A stretch of DNA of 64,000 nucleotides from NCBI RefSeq assembly GCF_012972675.1, contig NZ_JABCRE010000003.1, forward strand, positions 682,001-746,000, read 5' to 3'. A program made the translations under genes and the position numbers. This document shows, one piece after another, positions 8,809-18,369 of this stretch. The stretch's first letter is position 1. Each line of letters begins with the position of its first letter. Below the pieces are notes generated by a model, which saw nothing but the letters and a program-made list of their open reading frames with translations, was not told the DNA's origin and searched no databases. Source of the stretch: Pontixanthobacter rizhaonensis. GTDB taxonomy: Bacteria; Pseudomonadota; Alphaproteobacteria; Sphingomonadales; Sphingomonadaceae.

Positions 8809-9867
8809 ATGCTACCATATCTTGCACTATTGATCGGTATGACCGCTCTGGCCTTTGCTGCCCAATCGCCGAGGGTTGCGGCACGTCCTAGCGCGGCAAT
8901 TTGGTTGCTGACCTTGGTCATGCTGGTCATTTTTGCAGGCATTCGCGCAAATGAAGTGGGCGCAGATACGCAAGTCTATGTTTCACGATATGAGTTTCTA
9001 CAGTCGCAGCTGCAAATATGGGATGTCAGGGGCTCTGCCGAAATAGGCGTTAAAGCAGTCTATGCTGTGGCATTGGCCCTGCAGTTTGAAGTGACCGGTT
9101 TTTTAGTTGTCGTATCGGCAATCGTGGTGGCTTGCTATTTCCATTCCATTATTCGCTATTCTGCCAACCCCGCTTTATCTCTTTTTCTGTTAATCGCGCT
9201 TGGATTTTTCCTGTTCCATATGAATGGTCTGCGTCAGGGCTTGGCGGCGGCAGTGTTCATACTGGCCGTACCCCAGCTGCTCCGCGGTAAATTTTGGCAT
9301 TACGCATTGCTATGCCTTCTTGCCGGGACATTCCATGTTTCTGCGCTGGTCATGATTCCTCTATATTTCGTTTTTCGCAGGGGTGTCTCGCCGCTCACGG
9401 TTGGCAGTATGATAATCGCCTGCACTCTCATTACATTTTTCCCAGAAGACGTGTTTAGGTTCGCAGGTCTGTTGAACGAGCGCTATGAGACTTATGCCGA
9501 GCGGAATGAAACTGGGGCCACATTGCTGACCGCCTTTTTCGTTCTATCATCGGTGGGCCTTGCTGCCGTTCGATCCTTTGTCCTAGCAGCCGTGTGGCCG
9601 GATTATGACAAGCTCTTGGCGATGGTTATCTTGGGCACGCTGATTTATCTGACCGTCACGATGGCCGGCCTGTACGTCGAGATAACCAGAATGGCCATTT
9701 ACCCGCTACAGGCACTCATTTTTATCTGGCCTTTGCTGATCATGTCCCAGACGAACTCAAAAAATCAGGCATTCTTTTTAATCGTCTCGGTCATTTCAGG
9801 ATTGGTATTTTATATCGCTTTCATCAGTCAGATAGGTGGATATATTCCTTATGCAGCCCGGCTTTAA
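8809..9867 (+). CDS. EpsG family polysaccharide polymerase (Wzy-like)
   Basis: A very hydrophobic 352-residue membrane protein starting two bases after the CapA-like gene. The segment MNGLRQGLAAAVFILA followed by GTFHVSALVMIPLY is the signature of the EpsG/Wzy-like family, and IRANEVGADTQVYVSRYE matches its early G-x-D-x-x-x-Y pattern. Such proteins join repeat units at the periplasmic face after the flippase has turned them. It is the only polymerase candidate in the locus. Confidence 0.78.
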   Translation: MLPYLALLIGMTALAFAAQSPRVAARPSAAIWLLTLVMLVIFAGIRANEVGADTQVYVSRYEFLQSQLQIWDVRGSAEIGVKAVYAVALALQFEVTGFLVVVSAIVVACYFHSIIRYSANPALSLFLLIALGFFLFHMNGLRQGLAAAVFILAVPQLLRGKFWHYALLCLLAGTFHVSALVMIPLYFVFRRGVSPLTVGSMIIACTLITFFPEDVFRFAGLLNERYETYAERNETGATLLTAFFVLSSVGLAAVRSFVLAAVWPDYDKLLAMVILGTLIYLTVTMAGLYVEITRMAIYPLQALIFIWPLLIMSQTNSKNQAFFLIVSVISGLVFYIAFISQIGGYIPYAARL

Positions 9868-9918
9868 TCCAGTGCAATTTTGTGGTTCTGCCGAAGGAAG
9901 TGATACGGGTCTGCTGAC

Positions 9919-10800
9919 ATGAAAATTACCGTTGGAATTCCATTCTTTAACGCCGAGAAGTATCTGCTCGATGCTATAAAATCCGTATTCGCCCAAACCC
10001 ATCAGGACTGGGAACTATTCCTAGTAGATGATGGATCTACCGACAGATCATTGCAGATTGCCGAAAGTATCCGCGACCCCAGAGTGAAAGTCATTTCTGA
10101 CGGACATAATCGGAAGCTTGCAACCAGACTCAATCAGATAACACAGATTACCAATTGTGACATTATTGCCCGGATGGATGCCGATGATCTGATGGCAACT
10201 GACAGGCTAGAAAAGCAGCTGGCGCTGTTGACCGCCAGACCAGACCTTGATTTCGTTTCGAGCGGTTTACTCTCGATAGATGCTGAAGATCGGCCAGTCG
10301 GCAAACGATGGCATTTTGACACAGCCATCAAGCGCGAGCATCTGGCAGCGAAACGCGGGGCGGGGATTGTCCATGCGGCGGTGATGGCCCGGCGGTCTTG
10401 GATGCTCGAACATCCGTATGATCAGAACGTGGCGATCGCTCAAGATTATGATCTATGGATGAGAGCCAGCCGTTCCCAAGATCTGAAGGTAGAGATTATT
10501 CCAGAGGCGCTTTATTATGTACGCGAATTGGATAGCGTAACCCCCGATAAGCTATTCCGATCATATCGGGTCGACCGCCGAACGCTATGGAAATATAGGC
10601 GCAACCTTTGGGAAGCGCGCCACATCCTGAAATCCGTCGCTAAGAGTATAGTTTTAAACGGGATCATTGCTTCTGGCCGATTTGACGCTCTGATCCGCAG
10701 ACGGTCTAGCGGCACTCTGGAGCAATATCTGATTGACCAATTTGAGCGGGATCTGGACAAAATCCGCTCTGTGGAGCTGAGTGGGTCTAACGAAAAGTAA
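9919..10800 (+). CDS. glycosyltransferase family 2
   Basis: A compact 293-residue GT-A enzyme. It starts MKITVGIPFFNAEKYLLDAI, then WELFLVDDGSTDRS, and carries an ARMDADDLM metal-binding motif near residues 90-98. The tail RELDSVTPDKLFRSYRVDRR is common in GT2 enzymes of O-antigen loci. It follows the polymerase by 51 bases and precedes a GT4 gene. It is shorter than, and distinct from, the GT2 enzyme at 3699. Donor unknown. Confidence 0.86.
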   Translation: MKITVGIPFFNAEKYLLDAIKSVFAQTHQDWELFLVDDGSTDRSLQIAESIRDPRVKVISDGHNRKLATRLNQITQITNCDIIARMDADDLMATDRLEKQLALLTARPDLDFVSSGLLSIDAEDRPVGKRWHFDTAIKREHLAAKRGAGIVHAAVMARRSWMLEHPYDQNVAIAQDYDLWMRASRSQDLKVEIIPEALYYVRELDSVTPDKLFRSYRVDRRTLWKYRRNLWEARHILKSVAKSIVLNGIIASGRFDALIRRRSSGTLEQYLIDQFERDLDKIRSVELSGSNEK

Positions 10801-10824
10801 CCTCGCCAAATCTATGGGAATGTT

Positions 10825-11973
10825 GTGAGCACAATGAAGAATAAGAAAACCATTGCAGTGATCATGCATTCCGTGGTCAATTTTAAGTTCTTTTGGATCC
10901 CCATAATTCACAAGCTGGCCGAAGAATTTTCGATCATTGTGTATGTCGGGAATGACGATCCAGAGTTTCTGAAAACGCTGGATGTGCCCTGCCGTATCGT
11001 GGAATTGCCACTGCGGCGACGCATTGAGCCACTGGCGGATTTAAGAGCGCTGATCGCCCTATGCCAAGAATTGCGCAAAGAAAGACCAGATTTGGTGCAG
11101 ACTGTCACGCCCAAAGGTGGCCTGTTAGGAATGCTGGCCAGCGCCTTAGTGAGAGTGCCGAAGCGGGTACATACTTTTCAGGGGCAGGTTTGGGCAACGC
11201 GGACGGGTCTATCACGATGGATATTCAAGTATATTGACTGGTTTATAGCACGCCTGTCAACATCACAGCTGGCTGACAGTCAAACGCAGCTCGACTTTTT
11301 ACGAACAGAGGGGGTTCTTACTTCCGAACAGGGCGCCGTGATTGGCGCTGGTTCCATATCCGGGGTCGATCTTAGCCGCTTTCATCCAGCCGTCAAAAAG
11401 GAGGCTGAATTGTTGGGCGAAATAGATAACGCCGCAAATGAATGGGTTATCATGTTTCTTGGCCGGATGAATATCGACAAAGGCTTATTAATACTGGGCG
11501 AAGCGTTTGAGATCGCTCAGAAACGTATCGCCAGACCTTTACGGTTGGTTTTGGTCGGTCCAGACGAAGCCGACATTGAGCCTATACTAAAGCAGAAGAT
11601 CGGATCCAGCCTCACCACACGCGGATACACTGCCAATCCAGAACACTATATTGCGTTGTCAGACGTCATTGTGCTGCCCAGTTTTCGCGAAGGGTTCGGG
11701 TCTATTTTGATCGAAGCGGCGGCAATGGGCAAACCCACCGTCGCGTCCAGAATTTACGGAATTGACTGCGCGGTCCGCGATAGGGAAACCGGTATTCTGG
11801 TGGAGCCGGGCAATGCCGAAGAATTGGCCAATGCACTGGTCGAACTTGCCACTGACGGCGAGCTATACGCCGCTTTCGCCAAACAAGGCAGAGAGATGGC
11901 AGTATCCGATTTCGATCAGGATACCGTTATCAAGGCTTTGGGACACTATTATCGCCAACGGCTTGAAGCGTGA
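10825..11973 (+). CDS. glycosyltransferase family 4 (PglA/WbpT-like)
   Basis: A 382-residue GT-B enzyme with a GTG start; an internal ATG at codon 4 is an alternative. The N-terminal half (IAVIMHSVVNFKFFWIPII, then TVTPKGGLLGMLAS and VHTFQGQVWATRTG) resembles GT4 enzymes that follow an initiating PglC-type transferase, often adding GalNAc-like sugars to an undecaprenyl-PP-linked sugar. The C-terminal domain shows FLGRMNIDKGL and SFREGFGSILIEAAAMGKPT. Its position immediately before the initiating transferase supports a role as the second enzyme of repeat-unit assembly, though this is inference. Confidence 0.85.
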   Translation: MSTMKNKKTIAVIMHSVVNFKFFWIPIIHKLAEEFSIIVYVGNDDPEFLKTLDVPCRIVELPLRRRIEPLADLRALIALCQELRKERPDLVQTVTPKGGLLGMLASALVRVPKRVHTFQGQVWATRTGLSRWIFKYIDWFIARLSTSQLADSQTQLDFLRTEGVLTSEQGAVIGAGSISGVDLSRFHPAVKKEAELLGEIDNAANEWVIMFLGRMNIDKGLLILGEAFEIAQKRIARPLRLVLVGPDEADIEPILKQKIGSSLTTRGYTANPEHYIALSDVIVLPSFREGFGSILIEAAAMGKPTVASRIYGIDCAVRDRETGILVEPGNAEELANALVELATDGELYAAFAKQGREMAVSDFDQDTVIKALGHYYRQRLEA

Positions 11974-11980
11974 TCTAACC

Positions 11981-12604
11981 ATGACGCCAATGAAACGCGC
12001 TTTTGACATCATTGTCGCGATACTGATTTTGATCGCAGCAGCACCCATTCTGCTGAGCATCACCATTCTCGTCATCCTTTTTGACGGCGCGCCCGTATTA
12101 TATATTTCCGAGCGTATGAAAACGCCCACCACATCGTTTAGGCTCGTAAAATTCAGGACGATGCGCAGTTCATCTGACAGCCTAAGAGCCACTGGCGGCT
12201 ACAATCAGAGCCGTGTCACAACGTTGGGTAAATGGCTACGCAGTAGTAGGCTCGACGAGCTACCGCAGCTGTGGAACATCTTAAAAGGCGACATGAGCTT
12301 TGTTGGTCCACGGCCTCCGCTGCGGCGCTATGTTGAAATGTGTGATGACACATATGAAAAAGTGTTGCGCAATCGGCCTGGGGTAACTGGCCTGGCATCG
12401 CTTTTGTATCATCATCATGAAGAATGGCTGCTAAAAGACACGAGCGATCCTTCTGAGGCGGAAGATATTTATTGCCGCATTTGCGTGCCGCAAAAAGCCA
12501 AAATTGACCTTATCTATCAGCGGCATTCCAGCCTGTGCTTTGATATAACCATCATGTTTGCGACTGTACTTCGACGATTGAAACCCCTTCTGCACCGCCG
12601 ATAA
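11981..12604 (+). CDS. initiating sugar-phosphate transferase (PglC/WcaJ-type)
   Basis: A 207-residue bacterial sugar transferase of the small, monotopic PglC type. It has one N-terminal membrane segment ([20 protein letters not shown]), then [38 protein letters not shown] and [10 protein letters not shown], the catalytic core that moves a sugar phosphate from a UDP-sugar to undecaprenyl phosphate. The open frame continues upstream to 11762, but that part overlaps the GT4 gene and lacks homology; the ATG at 11981, seven bases after its stop, is the sensible start. It would begin each repeat unit, perhaps with a HexNAc-1-phosphate. Confidence 0.88.
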   Translation: MTPMKRAFDIIVAILILIAAAPILLSITILVILFDGAPVLYISERMKTPTTSFRLVKFRTMRSSSDSLRATGGYNQSRVTTLGKWLRSSRLDELPQLWNILKGDMSFVGPRPPLRRYVEMCDDTYEKVLRNRPGVTGLASLLYHHHEEWLLKDTSDPSEAEDIYCRICVPQKAKIDLIYQRHSSLCFDITIMFATVLRRLKPLLHRR

Positions 12605-12632
12605 GCGCACGGACTTTCGGTAGCGACCAGTA

Positions 12633-13895
12633 TCATAGCCTGTGGTCTGATGCGTCGAGAGGCAATACAGACTTCAAATCATACAAAACATTTTGCGGCT
12701 TTCCAAAGGCTTGAATACCTTCCGCACCCAAAGCGAGAAATTCGTTATGCGCGACGGCCAATACGATTGCATCATAGGATCCAACGACCGGCGCCTCGAT
12801 CAATTCGATGCCATACTCATGCTGCGCCTGGTCCACATTCGCTTGCGGATCATAGACGTCCACTTGCATCCCAAAGCTGTCTAACTCTCGGACTACATCG
12901 ACCACTCTGGTGTTGCGCAGATCAGGGCAGTTTTCCTTAAACGCCAAGCCCAAAACCAACACGCGCGCGCCGTTGATCTGAATTCTCTTTCTGATCAGCC
13001 CTTTGACTAATTGCTGCGCCACATAATTACCCATCCCATCATTGGTCCGGCGGCCCGCAAGAATCACATCAGGATAATAGCCCAAGGCCTCGGCCTTGTG
13101 GGTCAGGTAATAAGGATCGACGCCAATACAGTGGCCACCTACCAACCCCGGTCTGAACGGCAAGAAGTTCCACTTGGTACCAGCAGCTTCCAGCACGGCA
13201 GCAGTATCGATATCCATCCTGTCGAAGATAATCGCCAGCTCGTTAACCAGAGCAATATTGAGGTCGCGCTGGGTGTTCTCGATCACCTTCGCGGCTTCTG
13301 CGACACTGATCGACTCCGCCTTAAAGGTGCCTGCAGTAATAATTTCCTGATAAAGAGCATCCACTTGATCGGCAATTTCGGGTGTCGATCCCGACGTCAC
13401 TTTGGTGATCGTCGGCAGTCGATGTGTCTTATCTCCAGGATTAATACGTTCCGGGCTATAACCGCAAAAGAAGTCTGTGTTGAACTTCAACCCTGAAACG
13501 CTTTCAAGAACTGGCACGCAGTCTTCCTCGGTGGCCCCAGGATAAACTGTGCTCTCGTAGATCACGATATCACCAGCGCCCAGCACCCTCCCGACGGTTT
13601 CCGAGGCTTTCAGCAAAGGTGTCAGATCCGGACGCCGGTGCTCGTCAATTGGGGTTGGTACCGTAACGATGTAGATAGAACAGTCGCGGAGGTGTTCCAG
13701 ATCGTCTGTAAACGTGAGGTGCTTTGCGTCAGCAAAATCCTGGGCATCGGTTTCTCTGGTGGAGTCTTCACCTCGATTGAGCGCTGCAATTCGATCGCCA
13801 TCGATATCGAAGCCGACAACTGTCCGTTTCTTTCCAAACTCTACAGCCAATGGCAAACCGACATACCCTAGGCCAATGATAGCTATTTTTGACAA
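12633..13895 (-). CDS. tviB: UDP-N-acetylglucosamine 6-dehydrogenase (TviB-like)
   Basis: A nucleotide-sugar dehydrogenase closest to TviB/WbpO, which oxidise UDP-GlcNAc (or UDP-GalNAc) at C6 to the uronic acid. The Rossmann motif [18 protein letters not shown] lies at the N-terminus, [11 protein letters not shown] follows, and the catalytic cysteine is in [12 protein letters not shown]. The start chosen is TTG at 13895: AGGAAG stands seven bases before it, the product (420 residues) then begins just before the NAD-binding strand, and it matches the family length. In-frame ATGs at 13949 and 14024 would add an unconserved tail. It converges on the sugar transferase and is divergent from the epimerase. 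Confidence 0.82.
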   Translation of the reverse strand: MSKIAIIGLGYVGLPLAVEFGKKRTVVGFDIDGDRIAALNRGEDSTRETDAQDFADAKHLTFTDDLEHLRDCSIYIVTVPTPIDEHRRPDLTPLLKASETVGRVLGAGDIVIYESTVYPGATEEDCVPVLESVSGLKFNTDFFCGYSPERINPGDKTHRLPTITKVTSGSTPEIADQVDALYQEIITAGTFKAESISVAEAAKVIENTQRDLNIALVNELAIIFDRMDIDTAAVLEAAGTKWNFLPFRPGLVGGHCIGVDPYYLTHKAEALGYYPDVILAGRRTNDGMGNYVAQQLVKGLIRKRIQINGARVLVLGLAFKENCPDLRNTRVVDVVRELDSFGMQVDVYDPQANVDQAQHEYGIELIEAPVVGSYDAIVLAVAHNEFLALGAEGIQAFGKPQNVLYDLKSVLPLDASDHRL

Positions 13896-14106
13896 TTCTG
13901 TGCTTCCTGTTTGCTCAGCAAAAAAGGTCGATTCCCACGTCAACGACATTGTGTCGCATACATCGCTTTTTGGTGAAACCGGTCTCTTCCTATAGGTCGA
14001 CGTCCTGTAGACGGATATATGCAATCATTTGTTTTTTAGCAAAGTCTTGGTTAGTGGCGGATTGTCCCGTCGCTTCTGATTAAGACCCGCAAAGCCCTCG
14101 CGCCGA

Positions 14107-14135
14107 CCATCAGTGCCATGGTTCTCGATTATAAT
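14107..14135 (+). promoter_or_regulatory. possible promoter of the epimerase gene
   Basis: A perfect TATAAT (14130-14135) lies 27 bases before the ATG at 14163, at a good distance for a sigma-70 type -10 box. The -35 region around 14107-14112 is a poor match. It stands in the 267-base gap between two divergent sugar-nucleotide genes, where at least two promoters are expected. Confidence 0.35.
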
Positions 14136-14162
14136 ACAACGAAATGTGAAAGCTTCATTCCC

Positions 14163-15176
14163 ATGCGTAAAGTCTTCGTCACCGGATCTGCTGGATTCAT
14201 CGGTTTTCACCTGTCCAACCTGCTCCTGAAAGAAGGGTTCCAGGTCATCGGCTTCGACGGAATGACCGACTATTATGACGTCCGGATTAAGGAACGCCGG
14301 CACCAAATGCTGCTGCAAAACGAGCATTTCAGCGCCCATATCGGCATGCTGGAAGACTTTGAGGCATTGCAGAAATTGATGATGGCCGAAAAGCCTGACG
14401 TCATCGTTCACTTGGCAGCCCAAGCCGGCGTCCGGTATAGTCTCGAAAATCCGCGGGCCTATTTGGACGCCAACATTGTTGGCACTTTTAACATCATGGA
14501 ATGCGCTCGCGAGTTGGGCGTCGACCACTTGTTGATGGCCTCCACAAGCTCTGTCTATGGCGCAAATGAAGAAATGCCGTTTGACGAACTGGAGCGGGTG
14601 GAAACGCCCATGACGTTCTACGCAGCCACCAAAAAAGCCAATGAATCGATGGCGCATAGCTATGCCCATTTGTGGAACTTGCCGACGACGATGTTCCGCT
14701 TTTTTACAGTCTATGGGCCATGGGGCCGTCCTGACATGGCCCTGTTCAAATTTACCAAAGGCATTCTCGAAGGCACACCGATTGATATTTACAATCATGG
14801 CGAGATGTACCGGGACTTCACCTTTGTAACTGACTTGGTGCGCGGCATCCGCTTGCTGATCGACGCAGCTCCTGAACGGCCCGCAAGCAAAGACGATATT
14901 GCCGAAGGGGACAGCCTCTCGCCGGTCGCACCATTCCGGGTCGTCAATATCGGCAATAGCGATAAGGTGAAACTGACCGCCTTTATCGACGAGATCGAAC
15001 GTCAATGCGGCAAAGAAGCCAAGCGCAATTATATGGACATGCAGAAGGGCGACGTGCCTGCAACATGGGCAAATGCGGAACTGCTCAAAAGCCTAACGGG
15101 GTATCAGCCGCAAACCGATTTCCGAGAGGGTATCCGGCAGTTTGTTGAATGGTATCGCGCCTATTACGGCGTCTAG
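14163..15176 (+). CDS. UDP-(N-acetyl)glucuronate 4-epimerase (CapI/TviC-like)
   Basis: A 337-residue extended short-chain dehydrogenase/reductase. The NAD-binding motif VTGSAGFIGFHLSNLLL is at residues 5-21, the catalytic serine is in MASTSSVYGANE, and the tyrosine and lysine are in TFYAATKKANE. FFTVYGPWGRPDMALFKF is typical of UDP-glucuronate 4-epimerases of the LspL/CapI branch. The in-frame ATG at 14118 is less likely than 14163, which directly precedes the conserved start. Beside a TviB-like dehydrogenase, it may act on UDP-GlcNAcA to give UDP-GalNAcA, or on UDP-GlcA; sequence alone does not decide. Confidence 0.85.
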   Translation: MRKVFVTGSAGFIGFHLSNLLLKEGFQVIGFDGMTDYYDVRIKERRHQMLLQNEHFSAHIGMLEDFEALQKLMMAEKPDVIVHLAAQAGVRYSLENPRAYLDANIVGTFNIMECARELGVDHLLMASTSSVYGANEEMPFDELERVETPMTFYAATKKANESMAHSYAHLWNLPTTMFRFFTVYGPWGRPDMALFKFTKGILEGTPIDIYNHGEMYRDFTFVTDLVRGIRLLIDAAPERPASKDDIAEGDSLSPVAPFRVVNIGNSDKVKLTAFIDEIERQCGKEAKRNYMDMQKGDVPATWANAELLKSLTGYQPQTDFREGIRQFVEWYRAYYGV

Positions 15177-15182
15177 CTATCG

Positions 15183-16490
15183 TTAACTCGCCAGTCGCAA
15201 GCTCGGCTTGACGGCCTTAGAGCCGGCATCAGGCCAGATCCCCCGCGTATCATACACCAGAGCGGTCGAGCGTTCTTCCGCTGGTACAACTTTGAAAATG
15301 TCATGATCGACCAGAACGATCAGGATACCGCAATTTTCAAGCGCAAAATCGATATCCACCAGCTCCGCGCCAGTGTTATCAAACTCTTTTGGAAGCGCGC
15401 TTGCATAGGGCTCGACAATCTTCACCCGTTCGCCAAACTGGCGCGCGATCTTACCTGCAATAAACCGTGCGGGGCTTTCGCGGAAATCATCAATGTTGGC
15501 CTTAAAAGCAAGGCCGAGACAAGCGACAGGCACGCCCGGATTGTCTTCAATCAATTTGCTGGCTGCTTCCACCACATGATGCATCTTGCCATCATTCACT
15601 TCACGGCCCGTGCGGATGAGCGGCGAATGATCAGGGGCGCCGTGCATGATGAAGTATGGATCAACGGCAATACAATGCCCGCCAACGCCAGGTCCAGGCT
15701 GCAAAATGTTGACCCGTGGGTGACGGTTGGCAAGTTTGATCACTTCCCAAACGTCAAGATCCATTGCATCCGAGATCATCGACAGTTCGTTGGCGAACGC
15801 AATATTCACGTCACGATAGGCATTTTCGACCAACTTCGTCATTTCGGCTGAGCGGGCGTCTGTTGTTACGCAGGTCCCGCGGACAAATTGCTTGTAAAAA
15901 GCTAGCGCTTTACGGGCACAACGCGGCGTAATTCCGCCAATTGAGCGGTCATTATGCGTCAGCTCTTCCAAGATTTTACCCGGAAGAACGCGTTCCGGGC
16001 AATACGCGATGGAGACATCGGGAGTCCCGTCCGTTTTTCCAGGCATTTTGAGGTCGGGTCGAAGCCCGGCAATCATATCGCGCATGGCTTCTGTGGTTCC
16101 CACAGGCGACGTCGATTCAAGGATAATCGTATCGCCGTGTTTCAACACACCCGCGACTTCTGTCGCCGCAGACATCACGTAAGAGGTGTCTGGAGTGTGC
16201 TTACCATCTTTTTCAAACGGAGTGGGGACAGCAATGACGAACACATCTGCTGGAACAATTTGGGTCGATGCTTTGAGGGTACCGCGCTGAACAACCCCGC
16301 GAACAAGACCGTCGAGATCGACTTCTTCAATATGGATTTCACCGCGATTGATCGTATCGACAACCTCCTGCGAGACATCAATCCCCGTTACCGGACAGTT
16401 GGACCGCGCAATAATAGCGGCGGTCGGAAGTCCAATATAGCCAAGGCCAATAACACAAGTAGTAGGTTTGTTGTCGCCGCGCATGATCAT
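15183..16490 (-). CDS. wecC: UDP-N-acetyl-D-mannosamine dehydrogenase
   Basis: A 435-residue nucleotide-sugar dehydrogenase that oxidises UDP-ManNAc to UDP-ManNAcA with two NAD+. The Rossmann motif CVIGLGYIGLPTAAI is near the start, FVIAVPTPF and ESTSPVGTTE follow, and the catalytic cysteine is in GPGVGGHCIAVDPYF. It lies 80 bases downstream of wecB on the same strand, the usual pairing of epimerase and dehydrogenase. It is a different branch from the TviB-like enzyme at 12633, so the cell can make two distinct amino-uronic acids. An ATG at 16484 is an equally possible start. Confidence 0.93.
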   Translation of the reverse strand: MIMRGDNKPTTCVIGLGYIGLPTAAIIARSNCPVTGIDVSQEVVDTINRGEIHIEEVDLDGLVRGVVQRGTLKASTQIVPADVFVIAVPTPFEKDGKHTPDTSYVMSAATEVAGVLKHGDTIILESTSPVGTTEAMRDMIAGLRPDLKMPGKTDGTPDVSIAYCPERVLPGKILEELTHNDRSIGGITPRCARKALAFYKQFVRGTCVTTDARSAEMTKLVENAYRDVNIAFANELSMISDAMDLDVWEVIKLANRHPRVNILQPGPGVGGHCIAVDPYFIMHGAPDHSPLIRTGREVNDGKMHHVVEAASKLIEDNPGVPVACLGLAFKANIDDFRESPARFIAGKIARQFGERVKIVEPYASALPKEFDNTGAELVDIDFALENCGILIVLVDHDIFKVVPAEERSTALVYDTRGIWPDAGSKAVKPSLRLAS

Positions 16491-16570
16491 TCCATAGGTA
16501 AGTTTCTATGGGTCGGCATTAGAGGTAGTTAGTAAATATTGCGGTAACGCTGCTGACCGGCACCCAAATT

Positions 16571-17695
16571 TCAGGATTTAGCCAAAGCCTCTACAATCCG
16601 TGACACGGATTTGCCGTCGCCGAACGGGTTGTGGGCTGTCGACATAGCGGCATAAGCGGATTCATCATCGAGCAGCTTAAAGCATTCTTCGACGATCATA
16701 TCAGTGTCGGTTCCCACCAGCTTCGCGGTTCCCGCCTCGACACCTTCTGGCCGCTCAGTCGTTTCCCGCATCACAAGCACAGGCTTGCCCAGCGCCGGAG
16801 CTTCTTCCTGGACGCCGCCACTATCGGTGAGCATTAATGTGCAAATATCCAGCAGACGGGCAAAATGCGGGTAATCGAGTGGTTCAATCAAGGCCACATT
16901 GTCGAGGCCTTCTAGCTCGGCGTTCATAACCTTACGGACGTTCGGGTTAAGATGGACGGGGAAGATCATCGCAACATCGTCACGCACGGCAATCTGGCGA
17001 ATGGCGTCTGCAATCGCTTCCATCCCACCGCCAAAGTTTTCGCGCCGATGACTGGTTACGCCGATAATACGTTTGCCAGAAAAACGCGTTTCTAGATCAG
17101 CAAGGTTAGCAGCCAGTTCCGGACGGTTTTCGATCTGGGCCGTAATCCAATGGAGCGCGTCAATCACTGTATTGCCAGTGACATGGATGGTCGCCGGATC
17201 GATCGTTTCGCGTTTCAAAGCATTGGCGGCTGTTTCGGTCGGGGCGAAATGCAAGGCCGCAAAGCTACCGACAATTTTGCGGTTCACCTCTTCTGGCCAA
17301 GGATGGTGGATGTTGCCGCTGCGCAAACCCGCCTCGACATGAGCCACCGGGATTTTGCGGTAATAGGCAGCAAGAGCGCCGCTCATAGCCGTTGCTGTAT
17401 CGCCCTGAACGACAACCCAATCCGGCTGTTCTTCATCCAGCACTTTACCGATACCGGTCAAAAGATTAGCTGTCAGACTATCCAGCGTCTGGTCAGGCTG
17501 CATAAGGTCTAGATCATGATGCGGGACAATATCCGCTATCTCGAGCACTTGATCCAGCATTCCGCGATGTTGGCCAGACACGCACACGCGCGAGTCAAAC
17601 CGCGGATCTGCGTCCAATGCGTGGATTAGCGGGAAGAACTTAATGGCTTCGGGACGAGTGCCGAAAATCGACAAAATCTTGATGGGCTTGCTCAT
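16571..17695 (-). CDS. wecB: UDP-N-acetylglucosamine 2-epimerase (non-hydrolysing)
   Basis: A 374-residue enzyme that interconverts UDP-GlcNAc and UDP-ManNAc and feeds WecC. Family motifs are clear: FGTRPEAIKFFPLI at the N-terminus, SGQHRGMLDQVL, HVEAGLRSG, TSHRRENFG, and the C-terminal DSGGVQEEAPALGKPVLVMR with TTERPEG. Full length for the family. It precedes wecC and is preceded, on the same strand, by a small secreted protein. Confidence 0.95.
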   Translation of the reverse strand: MSKPIKILSIFGTRPEAIKFFPLIHALDADPRFDSRVCVSGQHRGMLDQVLEIADIVPHHDLDLMQPDQTLDSLTANLLTGIGKVLDEEQPDWVVVQGDTATAMSGALAAYYRKIPVAHVEAGLRSGNIHHPWPEEVNRKIVGSFAALHFAPTETAANALKRETIDPATIHVTGNTVIDALHWITAQIENRPELAANLADLETRFSGKRIIGVTSHRRENFGGGMEAIADAIRQIAVRDDVAMIFPVHLNPNVRKVMNAELEGLDNVALIEPLDYPHFARLLDICTLMLTDSGGVQEEAPALGKPVLVMRETTERPEGVEAGTAKLVGTDTDMIVEECFKLLDDESAYAAMSTAHNPFGDGKSVSRIVEALAKS

Positions 17696-17739
17696 AGCCA
17701 GCCCTATAGCGCAGGAAGGTTAATTCCTCCTATCCGGGG

Positions 17740-18300
17740 TTAATTCCCAGATGGTGAAGGCAATTCGCTCTCAGCGCCGTCCGGTATTTCACTTGCACGC
17801 TCTCGCTCCAGCCGCTCGATATATTCTTTCTCTATCTGTTCGACACGGGCCTGCTCTTCCGCAGCCAATGCGTCGATCTCGCTCATCCGGTCGGCGCGTG
17901 CAGCAGCGATCAATTCACTAAATCGGACATTAGAATCTTCGCGTTTTTCGCCATAAGCTTGTTCGAGCAATTGTTGGGTACAGCCGGTGAAACCACCCGC
18001 GCCCGCAGTCGAACACGACAACGTCCCGAATGCCCCCACCATCTCGAGCGATTCTACTCTCTTCGCCCAAGCTTCGTTTTCCGGGTTGTCGGAGAAGCGA
18101 AGTGTCTCGGGAATGCGGTAGCGATCACCTTCCGGCAACCGCGCAACCACAACAATCTCGTTTTCGTCACACTGCGGTGCCTCATCATCACCATACACGA
18201 TCGCCATGCACACATTGTCGCTGACTTCTTCTTGTGCGGAGGCAGGCGCGGCGATGGCCATGGAGCCTGCAAGGCAAAGGGAGGCGATAATGCGTTTCAT
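17740..18300 (-). CDS. secreted hypothetical protein
   Basis: A 186-residue protein with a clear signal peptide (MKRIIASLCLAGSMAIAAPA, cleavage expected after ASA). The mature part contains NEIVVVARLPEGDRYRIPE and four or more cysteines (in DNVC, PQC, LSC, FTGC), so disulfides are possible in the periplasm. The C-terminal third is charged and likely helical (EEQARVEQIEKEYIERLERE). I do not recognise a named family. It lies 44 bases upstream of wecB on the same strand, but whether it belongs with the polysaccharide genes is unclear. Confidence 0.75.
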   Translation of the reverse strand: MKRIIASLCLAGSMAIAAPASAQEEVSDNVCMAIVYGDDEAPQCDENEIVVVARLPEGDRYRIPETLRFSDNPENEAWAKRVESLEMVGAFGTLSCSTAGAGGFTGCTQQLLEQAYGEKREDSNVRFSELIAAARADRMSEIDALAAEEQARVEQIEKEYIERLERERASEIPDGAESELPSPSGN

Positions 18301-18369
18301 CGTGACTATCCGTAGAAATTACTGATTGGGGACCCTTAGCACAATTCGCTGTGAATAAGGGATGAAGCT

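Noticed and set aside
11762-11980. N-terminal extension of the initiating sugar transferase
   Set aside because: The added 73 residues overlap the end of the GT4 gene and do not resemble the family, while an ATG at 11981 fits well.
14025-15005. Long open frame of 326 codons on the minus strand
   Set aside because: It is antisense to the epimerase, which has complete catalytic motifs. The antisense product has no recognisable family and a His/Phe-rich composition typical of reversed coding DNA.
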